In this document: positions 1 through 8,056 of the stretch, piece by piece
Layout: each line of letters starts with the position of its first letter
How positions within the stretch are numbered: position 1 is the stretch's first letter
Origin: Collinsella sp.
GTDB taxonomy: Bacteria; Actinomycetota; Coriobacteriia; Coriobacteriales; Coriobacteriaceae
DNA length: 64,000 bases
NCBI GenBank assembly: GCA_018380195.1
Contig: JAGZUC010000003.1
Location: 70,557 to 134,556, forward strand
Direction of reading: 5' to 3'
Notes under the pieces: generated by a model
Told to the model about the DNA's origin: nothing
Seen by the model: the letters and a program-made list of their open reading frames with translations, nothing else
Database searches by the model: none
Program-made: the position numbers and the translations under genes

Positions 1-789
1 CATAGCGTCGATGCTGTCGAAGCCAAAGTCGGACTTGACGAGCTCGTCGGTGAGCTCGGGGGTGTTGCGGACCTTGATGCCCTTGACGGTGACCTCGACG
101 GTGTGGGTCTCGGCCTCCTCGCCCTCCTCGACCTCGTCGGTCCAGGTGACGGTCTTGACGTCATCAACGTTAGCGCCGATCAGGGCCTCGTTGAACTCCT
201 TGGGGTTGCTGTCGCTACCGGCGATGAGCATGCGGCCCTCGGCGGCGAAGTTGTCGGCGTTCTCGACGGCCTTGAGGTCGACGGTCACATAGTCCTCGGC
301 CTCGACGGCACGGCCCTCGACGTCCTCGAAGGTGGCACGGTAGTTGAGGAGCATCTCGACCTGGTTGTTGATCTCGGACTCGGTCACCTCCGCAGGGGGC
401 ATCTCGATCTCGACGGCGTCGAAGGAGGAGAGCTCAGCGGCGGGACGCAGGGAGAACTCGACGGTGTAGGTGTAGTCCTCGTGATCCTTGGCGAGGTCGA
501 GGTCCTTGTAGTCACCGTTCTTGGTGGGGACGATGTCCAGCTCGTTGAGGACGGCGGGCTCGTTGGCGGCGATCAGGTCGTTGGTGGCCTGAGCGAGGGT
601 AGCCTCGGCGCCAAGGGCGGAGTCGATGACCGGACGGGGAGCCTTACCGGCGCGGAAGCCCGGGAAGCGGTACTTCTTGGCGGTGTCCTTGTAGGCCTTC
701 TTGATCGCGGCGTCGACGTCGGCGGCCGGGATGGTGACCGTAGCGGTGAGCTTGGCGTCCTTGACGTCAGAAGCGGTGATGTTCAACAC
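1..789 (-). CDS. tig: Trigger factor, 3' end cut by window
   Basis: Ribosome-associated chaperone and peptidyl-prolyl isomerase that holds nascent chains at the exit tunnel. The start is a GTG at 787-789 behind a strong GAGGAGG ribosome site (792-798). The N-terminal ribosome-binding domain is visible, including the family signature around FPGFRAGKAPRPV, followed by the FKBP-like domain (VTESEINNQVE, then VTVDLKAV). The reading frame runs off the window at base 1, so about 263 residues of a protein normally near 430-450 are present. A tRNA-Leu gene on the same strand lies upstream. Identity is clear from the N-terminal signature; the C-terminal arm domain cannot be checked here. Confidence 0.95.
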   Translation of the reverse strand, partial: MLNITASDVKDAKLTATVTIPAADVDAAIKKAYKDTAKKYRFPGFRAGKAPRPVIDSALGAEATLAQATNDLIAANEPAVLNELDIVPTKNGDYKDLDLAKDHEDYTYTVEFSLRPAAELSSFDAVEIEMPPAEVTESEINNQVEMLLNYRATFEDVEGRAVEAEDYVTVDLKAVENADNFAAEGRMLIAGSDSNPKEFNEALIGANVDDVKTVTWTDEVEEGEEAETHTVEVTVKGIKVRNTPELTDELVKSDFGFDSIDAM

Positions 790-877
790 GTTCCTCCTCA
801 TACTGCCCAGCTTATCTGAGGTGCTGGTACCTTTATGCAACAAAGTGTCGCGACGGCCAAGGCCGACGCAAGTGCGA

Positions 878-961
878 TGGTGCGGGCGAAAGGACTCGAA
901 CCTTCACGGGAATCCCACCAGAACCTAAATCTGGCGCGTCTACCAATTCCGCCACGCCCGC
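878..961 (-). tRNA. tRNA-Leu (anticodon UAG), CCA encoded
   Basis: Class II tRNA with acceptor GCGGGCG pairing with CGCCCGC, anticodon loop TTTAGGT (UAG), a long variable arm and T-loop GTTCGAGTC. The terminal CCA is encoded at 878-880. Confidence 0.96.
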
Positions 962-1101
962 ATGAGCGCACAGACTAGGAATGATAGCAGATACGAGTGA
1001 CAAGCGCACGCACACGTTTTACAGGCTCACGACCTCACCACGAGTGCAAATGGCGGGGCGAGTTGCCCCGCCCCGACAATTACGACTCGTTCGCTGATCC
1101 G

Positions 1102-3933
1102 CTACTCCCCCAGCAGGGCCTTCTCGGGCGTGATGGGCAGCGAGCGAACCTGATGTCCGGTGGCGTGCGCCACGGCCGAGGCAACGGCGGCGAGCGGCGT
1201 GTTGATGACGACCTCGCCGATCGACTTGGCGCCAAACGGGCCCGTCGGCTCGTAGCTCGGCTCAAAGGCCACGCGAATGCTGCCGATATCCAGGCGCGTG
1301 GGCAGCTTGTAGCTCATAAAGTTGCCGGTGCGCAGGCGACCACGGTCGTCGTGCTCGACGATCTCGTAGAGCGCGTGGCCGATACCCTGGGCAATGCCGC
1401 CCTCGGCCTGGACGCGCGCGAGCGCCTCGTTGATCACGGTGCCGCAGTCCACAGCCGCCGCATAGTCCACAACAGTCACCTTGCCTGTGGCCTTTTCGAC
1501 CTCGACCTCGGCAATGCCGGCCATAAACGGCGGGGGCGAAACGGGCAGGCAGGCAGAGGCATGCGAGGTGAGCGCGTCGCCGCCCGCGATGTTCTTGACG
1601 CACAGGTTGGCAAAGTCGCGCAGCGTGAGATAGCGGTTCTGCTCGCGCGCGGCACGCTCGTCGGACAGGCGCACATACTGGCCGTCGAAGACCACGTCGG
1701 CGGCGTCAACGTCCCACATCTGGGCGGCCTTGGCGCAAATCTTCTCGCGCAGCTCGGTCGCGGCGTTCTTGGCGGCAAGACCCGTCACGTACGTGCCCGA
1801 GCTCGCGTACGAGCCGGCATCGAACGGCGACACGTCGGTGTCCACGCCGCGCACCACGATCAGCGAGCTCTCCACGCCCAGCTCCTCGGCGGCAATCTGC
1901 GCCAGGATGGTGTCGACGCCCATGCCGTTATCGGTGGCACCGGTCGAAAGCGTAATAAAGCCGTCCTCTTCCAGGCGCAGGTCGATGCCGGCAATGTCGA
2001 TGTTGGAGATGCCCGAGCCCTGCATGGTGAGCGCGCAGCCCAGGGCGCGCACGCGGTCGCCCAGGTCCACGGCCAGGGGCTTGTCGCGCCAACCGATCAT
2101 GTCCATCGCGCGCAGCAAGCAGCGGTCGAGCGCGCAGGCGCTGAGCTTCTCGTTGTAGTACTGCGGCATGGTCTCGCCCTCGCGCACGATGTTCTTAAGG
2201 CGCAGGTCGGCAGGATCCATGTGCAGCATGTCAGCGAGCTCGTTGACGGCGCTCTCCACGGCAAACTGGCCCTGAGTGGCACCGTAGCCGCGATACGCGC
2301 CGCCGCGGTTGGTGTTGGTGTAGACGGCGTCCCAGCTAAAGCGGCTCGCCTTCACGTGGTTGTAGATCGGCAGGCTCTTGTGGCCCGAAAGGCCAATCGT
2401 CGTGGTAGCGTGCTCGCCGTACGCGCCGGCGTTGGACAGCGTGTGCAGGTCGATGGCCGTAATGGTGCCGTCGTTCATGGCGCCCAGCTTAACGGTCATC
2501 TGCATCTGGTGGCGCGAGTTGCCCGCGGTGATGGTCTCCTCACGCGTGTAGCAGCAGTAGCTCGGACGACCGGTCTGCTGGGTCACGAACGCCACGAAGA
2601 TCTCGCAGCAGCCCGTCTGCTTGGAGCCAAAACCGCCGCCGATGCGCGGCTTGATGACCTGCACCTGCGACTGCGGAATGTCGAGCGACTGCGCGACCAT
2701 GCGGCGCACGTGGAAGGGCACCTGCGTAGAGGTGGTCACCGAGATGCGGCCGAAGGCGTCGGTCGTCGCGAAGGCGCGGAAGGTCTCCATGGGCGCGGTC
2801 TGCGTGGCCTGGCTGGTGTAGGTGCGCTCAAAGACGATGTCGCTCTGGGCGAAGGCCTCGTCAAGGTCGCCAAAGTCGCTCGTGCCGCTGCACACCAGGT
2901 TGCGCGGAACGTCGCCGCCCTGCGGGAACATAAAGGTCACGTCGCCCTCGGGGTGAACCACGATGTCATTATCGAGTGCCTGGGTAAAGTCGAGCAGCGG
3001 CTCGAGCACCTCATAGTCGACCTTAATGAGCTTGAGCGCCTTGTCGGCGGCCTCCTCGGTCTCGGCGGCGACAATCGCCACCTCCTCGTTTTGGTAACGC
3101 ACCAGGTTCTCGAGAATCAGGCGGTCGTAGGGACTCGGCTGCGGATAGCTCTGGCCGGCGATGGTAAAGCGGCGCTTGGGCGCGTCCTCGTAGGTGTAGA
3201 CACCCACGACGCCGGGCACCTTCAGTGCGCGCGACGTATCGATGGAGCGGATCTTGGCGCGGGCATAGGGGCTGCGCTTGAGTTTGACGATCAGGGCGCC
3301 GGCGGGCACCATGTCGCCCGTGTAGACGGGACGGCCCTCGAGCAGCGCCTTCGAGTCTTTCTTGGGCTGCTTGTGGGTGATCTGCTTGTACGCGACACCG
3401 TCGGAGCTGGTGTTATTGACCGGCAGCTCGGGCATCTCGAAGCCCACCTGCACGCCGGACTCGTTGAGGAAGCGCACGATGGCACGCAGCTGGCTCTCGT
3501 AGCCGCTGCAACGGCAGAGGTTGCCGGCAAGCTGGCGCGACAGCTCCTCGCGCGTGGCGACGAGGCTCGGGTCCTCCTTGGCGGCGCGGGCAAGCGCCAG
3601 CACGTTCATGATGAGGCCGGGGGCGCAAAAACCGCACTGCTCGGCGCCTTCGGCGGCCATTGCGCGGGCGAGCGCCTCGGACTCGGCCTTAAGGCCCTCG
3701 AGCGTGGTGATAGTGTGGCCCTCAACACGGGCGGCGGGAACCGAGCAGCTCAGCACCGGGTCGCCGTCGAGCCACACCGTGCACAGACCGCAGTTGGTGG
3801 TCTCGCAGGCGCAGCGCACCGACGCGCAGCCCTGCTCGCGCAGCAGCGCAAAGAGCATGGTGTCGGGGGCAATCTGAACCTTGACCTTGCGGCCGTTGAG
3901 CGTAAAGGAAAGATCGATGAGTTTGGCAGCCAT
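1102..3933 (-). CDS. Molybdenum hydroxylase, fused 2Fe-2S and molybdopterin subunit (xanthine dehydrogenase family)
   Basis: 943-residue member of the xanthine oxidase/aldehyde oxidoreductase family; substrate not known. Residues about 1-155 form the small subunit: a plant-type 2Fe-2S site (ASVRCACETTNCGLCTVW) and the second all-helical cluster domain (EQCGFCAPGLIMN, then GNLCRCSGY). The rest is the molybdopterin-binding large subunit, with PRIGGGFGSKQ and a C-terminal GPFGAKSIGE carrying the catalytic glutamate. In many relatives the two parts are separate genes. It overlaps the FAD subunit gene as TAATG, so the two are probably translationally coupled. Selenium-dependent molybdenum hydroxylases in clostridia and enterococci belong to this family and are accompanied by SelD, YedF, DUF3343 and a cysteine desulfurase, all present in this window. 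The selenium-dependent assignment is inference; YqeB and YqeC markers were not found here. Confidence 0.88.
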   Translation of the reverse strand: MAAKLIDLSFTLNGRKVKVQIAPDTMLFALLREQGCASVRCACETTNCGLCTVWLDGDPVLSCSVPAARVEGHTITTLEGLKAESEALARAMAAEGAEQCGFCAPGLIMNVLALARAAKEDPSLVATREELSRQLAGNLCRCSGYESQLRAIVRFLNESGVQVGFEMPELPVNNTSSDGVAYKQITHKQPKKDSKALLEGRPVYTGDMVPAGALIVKLKRSPYARAKIRSIDTSRALKVPGVVGVYTYEDAPKRRFTIAGQSYPQPSPYDRLILENLVRYQNEEVAIVAAETEEAADKALKLIKVDYEVLEPLLDFTQALDNDIVVHPEGDVTFMFPQGGDVPRNLVCSGTSDFGDLDEAFAQSDIVFERTYTSQATQTAPMETFRAFATTDAFGRISVTTSTQVPFHVRRMVAQSLDIPQSQVQVIKPRIGGGFGSKQTGCCEIFVAFVTQQTGRPSYCCYTREETITAGNSRHQMQMTVKLGAMNDGTITAIDLHTLSNAGAYGEHATTTIGLSGHKSLPIYNHVKASRFSWDAVYTNTNRGGAYRGYGATQGQFAVESAVNELADMLHMDPADLRLKNIVREGETMPQYYNEKLSACALDRCLLRAMDMIGWRDKPLAVDLGDRVRALGCALTMQGSGISNIDIAGIDLRLEEDGFITLSTGATDNGMGVDTILAQIAAEELGVESSLIVVRGVDTDVSPFDAGSYASSGTYVTGLAAKNAATELREKICAKAAQMWDVDAADVVFDGQYVRLSDERAAREQNRYLTLRDFANLCVKNIAGGDALTSHASACLPVSPPPFMAGIAEVEVEKATGKVTVVDYAAAVDCGTVINEALARVQAEGGIAQGIGHALYEIVEHDDRGRLRTGNFMSYKLPTRLDIGSIRVAFEPSYEPTGPFGAKSIGEVVINTPLAAVASAVAHATGHQVRSLPITPEKALLGE

Positions 3934-4847
3934 TAGCGCACCTCACTAGAATCGACGCCGGGCACGCGGCGGCAGGAATACTCGTCCGTGGCAAACTTGG
4001 GGACCCGCACGGTCTCGAACTCGCGGGCAAGCGCGGCAGAAAGCTCGATGCCGGCGGCGCGGCGCACGGCCTGAATCGCCAGCGGGGCAGAGATGCGGAG
4101 GCGGTAGTCGGCCGAGCCCCACAGGTTGGTGCCGTAACTCAGGGCACGCACGGATGCGGCCAGAGCGCGAAACTCATCCTCGGAAGGCTGCTCGTTGATA
4201 AGGCCGCACGCCTCGTCCTGCAGCAGGGTCGCGCGCAGCGGGCGGGCGCCCACGGTGACATGCCAGCTGTTGTCCCACCAGGCGGCGGTGACGTTTAAGG
4301 AGGGGAAGTCGGTCGCGGCCTTGCGCACGGCCTCGTAGCTCGCACGGTAATCGTGCTTGACGACCACCACGTGCTCGATCACGTCGCGCACATAGCCCAT
4401 GTCCACGAACTCGGCGAGCGGCACGCGGCCGGCGCCCGTTAGCTCAACATAGGAATCGAGCGCCAAAAAGGCCGAGAGCACGTCCGAAAAACCAAAGCGG
4501 CCGTAGATGCTGCCGCCCACCGTGGCGGTATTGCGCAGCTGCACGCCTACGATATCGTGGACGGCGAACTCAAAGACATTGTTGACAAGCGCGTTGAGCC
4601 CGGCATGACGTTCGAGCTGACGCAGGGTACACATGGCACCGATGCGAAACTCGGTCTCGGTCTCCTCGATCTGATCGAGTCCGCAGGCCGAAAGGTCAAT
4701 CGCCGTCGCGACGCGACGCGAACCCAGGCGCATCCAAATACCACCGCCCACAATCTTGTTGTTGCGGTTCTTCTGTAAGAGCTCATAGGCTTCGGCCGCG
4801 TTTCCAACACGGACGTAGGTACCGAACTTGAGCACGTTCTCCCCCAT
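3933..4847 (-). CDS. Molybdenum hydroxylase FAD-binding subunit (CoxM/XdhB type)
   Basis: About 304 residues. Flavin subunit that passes electrons from the 2Fe-2S clusters of the partner to NAD or another acceptor. It has the FAD-binding segment near the N terminus (IVGGGIWMRLG) and the NTATVGGSIYGRFGFSDVL segment typical of CoxM/XdhB proteins. It precedes the fused subunit and shares one base with it (TAATG), so they form a two-gene operon. The ATG at 4847 has only a close GGAG; a GTG at 4835 with GGGGGAG just upstream would start the protein at LKFGTYVR and fits the family equally well. Confidence 0.87.
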   Translation of the reverse strand: MGENVLKFGTYVRVGNAAEAYELLQKNRNNKIVGGGIWMRLGSRRVATAIDLSACGLDQIEETETEFRIGAMCTLRQLERHAGLNALVNNVFEFAVHDIVGVQLRNTATVGGSIYGRFGFSDVLSAFLALDSYVELTGAGRVPLAEFVDMGYVRDVIEHVVVVKHDYRASYEAVRKAATDFPSLNVTAAWWDNSWHVTVGARPLRATLLQDEACGLINEQPSEDEFRALAASVRALSYGTNLWGSADYRLRISAPLAIQAVRRAAGIELSAALAREFETVRVPKFATDEYSCRRVPGVDSSEVR

Positions 4848-4941
4848 CTCTCCACTTGTCCAGTACCTTTAAGTGTACCAAACGAGGGGGCTCAGCTCGT
4901 GTCGGGACAAAATGAACCGTTTTCCTCCGTCGCGTGCGGAT

Positions 4942-4976
4942 CAAAAAAGGCTCCCAGCCAAGATGACTGAGAGCCT
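4942..4976 (-). terminator. Rho-independent terminator of gdhA
   Basis: Read on the minus strand, AAGGCTCTCAG and CTGGGAGCCTT form a stem followed by six T residues, starting about 27 bases after the gdhA stop codon. Confidence 0.85.
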
Positions 4977-5002
4977 TCTGCGATGCTATATCGAGCGAAG
5001 AT

Positions 5003-6358
5003 TTAGCAGACGCCCTGGGCGAGCATGGCGTCGGCGACCTTCAGGAAGCCAGCGATGTTGGCGCCCATGACGAAGTTGCCCTCCTCGCCGTACTTCTTGG
5101 CGGTGTCGTCCACGTTGTGGAACATGCCGCGCATGAGCTGCTCGAGCTTGCCGTCGACCTCCTCGAAGGTCCAGGACAGGTGCTCGGCGTTCTGGCTCAT
5201 CTCCAGGCCGGACACGAGCACGCCGCCGGCGTTGGCAGCCTTACCGGGCATAAAGGCGACGCCGTTCTCCTGGAAGTAGGTCGTGGCCTCGATGGTCGTG
5301 GGCATGTTCGCGCCCTCGCCGACCACCTTGCAGCCGTTGGCGACGAGCGCCTGGGCGTCCTCGAGCAGCAGCGTGTTCTCGCGAGCGCAGGGCAGCGCGA
5401 TGTCGCAGGGCAGCTGCCACACGCCGCGGCCGTCACCCTCGTGCCACACGGCGTTGGGCTTCTCGTCAACATACATAGCGAGCGTAACGCCCTTGTCGTG
5501 GCCGGAGCGCTTCTTGTTGTAGATGTGCTCGAGCACGGTGTAGTCGATGCCGTCGGGATCCTCGACCCAGCCATGGGTGTCGGAGCAGGCCAGGACCTTA
5601 CCGCCGAGCTGGGCGACCTTCTGGACCGCGTAGATGGCGACGTTACCGGAGCCGTGAACGACGACGTTCTTGCCCTCGAAGGAGTCGCCGCGGCTCTTGA
5701 GGTACTCATCCACAAAGTAGGCCAGACCGTAGCCGGTGGCCTCGGTGCGGGCGAGCGAGCCGCCAAAGGAGAGGCCCTTGCCAGTAAGGACGCCGGTCCA
5801 CTCGTTGGTCAGACGCTTGTACTGACCGAACAGGTAGGCAACCTCGCGGCCGCCAACACCCAGGTCGCCGGCGGGAACGTCGGTGTTGGGGCCAATGTGG
5901 CGATAGAGCTCGGTCATGAAGGACTGGCAGAAGTGCATGATCTCGTTGTTGGACTTGCCCTTGGGGTCAAAGTCGGAGCCGCCCTTGCCGCCGCCCATGG
6001 GAAGGGTGGTCAGGCTGTTCTTGAGGATCTGCTCCAGGCCCAGGAACTTGAGCATGCCCAGGGTGACCGTCGGGTTAAAGCGCAGGCCGCCCTTGTAGGG
6101 TCCAATGGCAGAGTTGAACTCGACGCGATAGCCGCGGTTGACCTGAACCTTGCCCTGGTCGTCGACCCAGGGAACACGGAACATGACGATGCGCTCGGGC
6201 TCGACGAGGCGCTCAAGCAGAGCGGCCTCCTCGTACTCGGGATGGGCGTCGAGCGCCGGCTGAATGGTGCCGAGGATCTCGGTCGCGGCCTGGATGAACT
6301 CAGGCTGCTCGGGATAGCGGGCCTTGAGCTCTTCGAGAACTTTCTGCGTGTAGCTCAT
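5003..6358 (-). CDS. gdhA: NADP-type glutamate dehydrogenase
   Basis: 451 residues, the usual length for hexameric bacterial GdhA. Catalyses reductive amination of 2-oxoglutarate with ammonia, or the reverse. The glutamate site is seen in the segment PMGGGKGGSDFDPKGKS and the nucleotide-binding fold around VVVHGSGNVAIYAVQK. The start chosen is ATG at 6358 (MSYTQKV) because GGAGGAAGC lies immediately upstream; an upstream in-frame extension to 6406 has no ribosome site. It is a single gene with its own terminator. The upstream intergenic DNA holds several GTTTCG/CGAAAC motifs that could be regulatory. Confidence 0.97.
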   Translation of the reverse strand: MSYTQKVLEELKARYPEQPEFIQAATEILGTIQPALDAHPEYEEAALLERLVEPERIVMFRVPWVDDQGKVQVNRGYRVEFNSAIGPYKGGLRFNPTVTLGMLKFLGLEQILKNSLTTLPMGGGKGGSDFDPKGKSNNEIMHFCQSFMTELYRHIGPNTDVPAGDLGVGGREVAYLFGQYKRLTNEWTGVLTGKGLSFGGSLARTEATGYGLAYFVDEYLKSRGDSFEGKNVVVHGSGNVAIYAVQKVAQLGGKVLACSDTHGWVEDPDGIDYTVLEHIYNKKRSGHDKGVTLAMYVDEKPNAVWHEGDGRGVWQLPCDIALPCARENTLLLEDAQALVANGCKVVGEGANMPTTIEATTYFQENGVAFMPGKAANAGGVLVSGLEMSQNAEHLSWTFEEVDGKLEQLMRGMFHNVDDTAKKYGEEGNFVMGANIAGFLKVADAMLAQGVC

Positions 6359-6455
6359 GCTTCCTCCAATGATGGGAAACGAAAAGTGTCGGTCGCGGCA
6401 CCCCATGCGCCGCGAGCTTTATCGTGTATGGATAATATCGCACTGTTGCGGCAAA

Positions 6456-6558
6456 GTTTCGCATAAGCCGACGAGCGGATGTTTCGTTTTGATTACGATG
6501 CAGGTAGAAGCGTTTTTGAGTGCCTGACGTGCGAAACCTGTGTTTCAAACCTGTTTCG
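6456..6558. promoter_or_regulatory. Cluster of GTTTCG/CGAAAC motifs upstream of gdhA
   Basis: Exact GTTTCG at 6456-6461, 6481-6486 and 6553-6558 and the complement CGAAAC at 6532-6537, plus GTTTCA at 6542-6547. The CGAAAC and last GTTTCG form an inverted pair. They lie between the 3' end of the DUF3343 gene and the gdhA start. A nitrogen or redox regulator site is possible; no known consensus is matched with certainty. Confidence 0.3.
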
Positions 6559-6572
6559 TCCACGTGTTCCAA

Positions 6573-6607
6573 ACCACCACATTGGGGACAGGCACCTTTG
6601 TGGTGGT
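6573..6607 (-). terminator. Stem-loop downstream of the mobA-DUF3343 pair
   Basis: A 9-bp perfect stem, ACCACCACA with TGTGGTGGT, flanks a loop containing GGGGACAGGCACC. It begins 8 bases past the DUF3343 stop codon. No long T tract follows, so it may be a weak terminator or a dispersed repeat. Confidence 0.4.
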
Positions 6608-6614
6608 GTGGTGG

Positions 6615-7010
6615 CTAGAGGACGAGCTGATGGTAGTCGGCGGGGGTTATGCGGCCTTCGGTGGCAGCGCGGAAGGCGGCGAGGGCGTCGCCCGAGAACG
6701 GCATGGCCCAGCACAGCCCGCAGCCGGCGGTAATGGAGCCCGGCAAAGGCATAATGCGCCCGGGCACACCGGCGGCAAGGCACAGCTGTTCGCATTCCAT
6801 CACATCGAAGGTGCTGTCGAACGACACGATGATTTTGCGTTCATGGTCGAGAGCATCACCGGACGGGCCTTCGCGGTGTGCATCGCGATACGCCGCGGCG
6901 GCCGCTTCCTCTTCCGCAGTATGTCCACAGCCACCGCAACCGCAGGTACAGGGTTCGGACCCGTCGCAAGTGCAAGGTTCTCCCGTGTCGGGACAAATAT
7001 CGTGAGACAT
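6615..7010 (-). CDS. DUF3343 (putative Se/S carrier-like) protein with cysteine-rich N-terminal tail
   Basis: 131 residues. Residues about 58-128 match the DUF3343 family (putative Se/S carrier-like), including the core IMPLPGSITAGCGLCWAM with the conserved GCGL cysteine. The first 30 residues are unusual: seven cysteines at 6, 13, 15, 21, 23, 25 and 28, with the motif EPCTC repeated at 11-15 and 19-23, ending GCGGCGH. Ordinary DUF3343 proteins are 75-90 residues and lack this tail; the second copy at 34705-34956 has none. It follows mobA by 15 bp and is presumably cotranscribed, which ties it to molybdopterin or selenium cofactor handling. The tail could bind metal or selenium; this is inference. 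Confidence 0.8.
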   Translation of the reverse strand: MSHDICPDTGEPCTCDGSEPCTCGCGGCGHTAEEEAAAAAYRDAHREGPSGDALDHERKIIVSFDSTFDVMECEQLCLAAGVPGRIMPLPGSITAGCGLCWAMPFSGDALAAFRAATEGRITPADYHQLVL

Positions 7011-7025
7011 GGCAACTCCAATCGT

Positions 7026-7658
7026 CTAGGCGAGTAACTCGGCCGCCGCAAACTCCTCGGGCGTATTGACGTTCTCGAAGCAGAGCGTCGAGCCGGCGAC
7101 CGCGACAATCTGAGGCTCGTCCAAATACCCGGCATTCACCCGGTCGATCAGGCAGCGGATTCGCTGACGGTCATCGGCGAGCAGCTCTTGGGCAACCGGC
7201 GCACACGCGACACGGCGCCAGACGGCGCAAAGCGGCTCAATCCCCCGCTCCTCGCGCGGCACGCACACGTCGAGTGCCTCGGCCTCAGCACGATCGGCAA
7301 GCGCGCCGATGAGTTCCGGCGAGACAAACGGCATATCGCAGGCGACGATCGCCACGAGCGGCAATCGGGCCGCGGCCAACGAGCTCGCGATGCCGCGCAT
7401 GGCACCGGCGGGACCGTCGACGTCCATCACCACGCGGGGGCGCAGGCCATCAAACATAAACTCCTCAAGATAGGCAAGCTCGCTGGGACGCGAAGTCGTC
7501 ACGACCAACTCGCCGGCAACTGGCGTCAGCCGACCCAGCACGCGCTCGATGAGCGGCTCGCCGCAAAACGCCATGCGCGCCTTATCGCAGCCCATGCGCG
7601 ACGACAACCCGCCCGCCTGGACGACACAAGAAAGATCGGCACGTCTTACGGTAGTCAT
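7026..7658 (-). CDS. mobA: Molybdenum cofactor guanylyltransferase MobA
   Basis: 210 residues. Transfers GMP from GTP to molybdopterin to give the guanine dinucleotide cofactor used by DMSO-reductase-family enzymes such as FdhF in this window. The N-terminal signature VVQAGGLSSRMGCDKARM is diagnostic of the MobA nucleotidyltransferase fold. ACDMPF and a C-terminal NVNTPEEF also fit. The start at 7658 is preceded by GGAGGT ten bases upstream. It forms a pair with the DUF3343 gene. A MocA/CTP-using relative cannot be fully excluded, but the context of guanine-dinucleotide enzymes supports MobA. Confidence 0.88.
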   Translation of the reverse strand: MTTVRRADLSCVVQAGGLSSRMGCDKARMAFCGEPLIERVLGRLTPVAGELVVTTSRPSELAYLEEFMFDGLRPRVVMDVDGPAGAMRGIASSLAAARLPLVAIVACDMPFVSPELIGALADRAEAEALDVCVPREERGIEPLCAVWRRVACAPVAQELLADDRQRIRCLIDRVNAGYLDEPQIVAVAGSTLCFENVNTPEEFAAAELLA

Positions 7659-7812
7659 ACGACAAAACACCTCCATCGGCATGCTCGAAACCCGATGCAC
7701 GAAGCTAAATACAGCCGCCGAAATAGCGGCGCTACGAAAAGCTCGTGCAAAAACAAAACAGCGCCTTTGCGGCACGCAGCAAGACCGCGAGCACAAAAGC
7801 GCTGGTAGCGTA

Positions 7813-7909
7813 TGGCGGGAACGTATGTGAATCGAACACATCCAAGACGTTTTGCACGCCTCGCAACGGTTTTGAGGACCGCGGAGCCCACCGGAGCCCA
7901 TCCGTTCCC
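7813..7909 (-). tRNA. selC: tRNA-Sec (anticodon UCA), CCA encoded
   Basis: 97 nt including the encoded CCA at 7813-7815. Acceptor GGGAACG pairs with CGTTCCC, the D arm is extended (GGGCTC...GGGCTC), the anticodon loop CCTCAAA carries UCA, and there is a long variable arm. The T loop reads GTTCGATTC. These are the hallmarks of a selenocysteine tRNA rather than a serine tRNA. It lies just downstream of selB on the same strand, a common arrangement. Confidence 0.95.
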
Positions 7910-7921
7910 AAGTGCGGCGGT

Positions 7922-7951
7922 ATTTTACCAAACCGACAGGCCCCATCCCAA
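7922..7951 (-). promoter_or_regulatory. Candidate promoter of selC
   Basis: On the minus strand TTGGGA (7946-7951) and TAAAAT (7922-7927) are 18 bp apart, placing a start a few bases before the tRNA-Sec 5' end at 7909. Confidence 0.5.
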
Positions 7952-7965
7952 AAAGACAAGCAAGA

Positions 7966-8031
7966 AGTTGCGGTGGAATAGTTCCTGGTTTGGCGTTAGA
8001 TGCCGAAAACAGGAACTATTTCACCGCAACT
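7966..8031. repeat. Nested palindrome, copy 1 of 4
   Basis: Arms of 22 bp (7966-7987 and 8010-8031). The outer 15 bases read AGTTGCGGTGGAATA with one G in place of A, which can still wobble-pair. The inner part is GTTCCTG against CAGGAAC, unlike the other copies but self-complementary. The loop has its own GGC/GCC mini-stem. It sits between the selB stop and the selC promoter. Confidence 0.85.
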
Positions 8032-8056
8032 GAGAAGGCGGGGGCGGGTGACCGGC

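Noticed and set aside
997..3936. 979-codon open frame on the plus strand opposite the molybdenum hydroxylase
   Set aside because: It is the reverse frame of a gene with strong family motifs; the high GC third base keeps it open. Similar antisense frames at 5117-6466, 13495-15468, 18171-19997 and 23176-25749 were rejected for the same reason.
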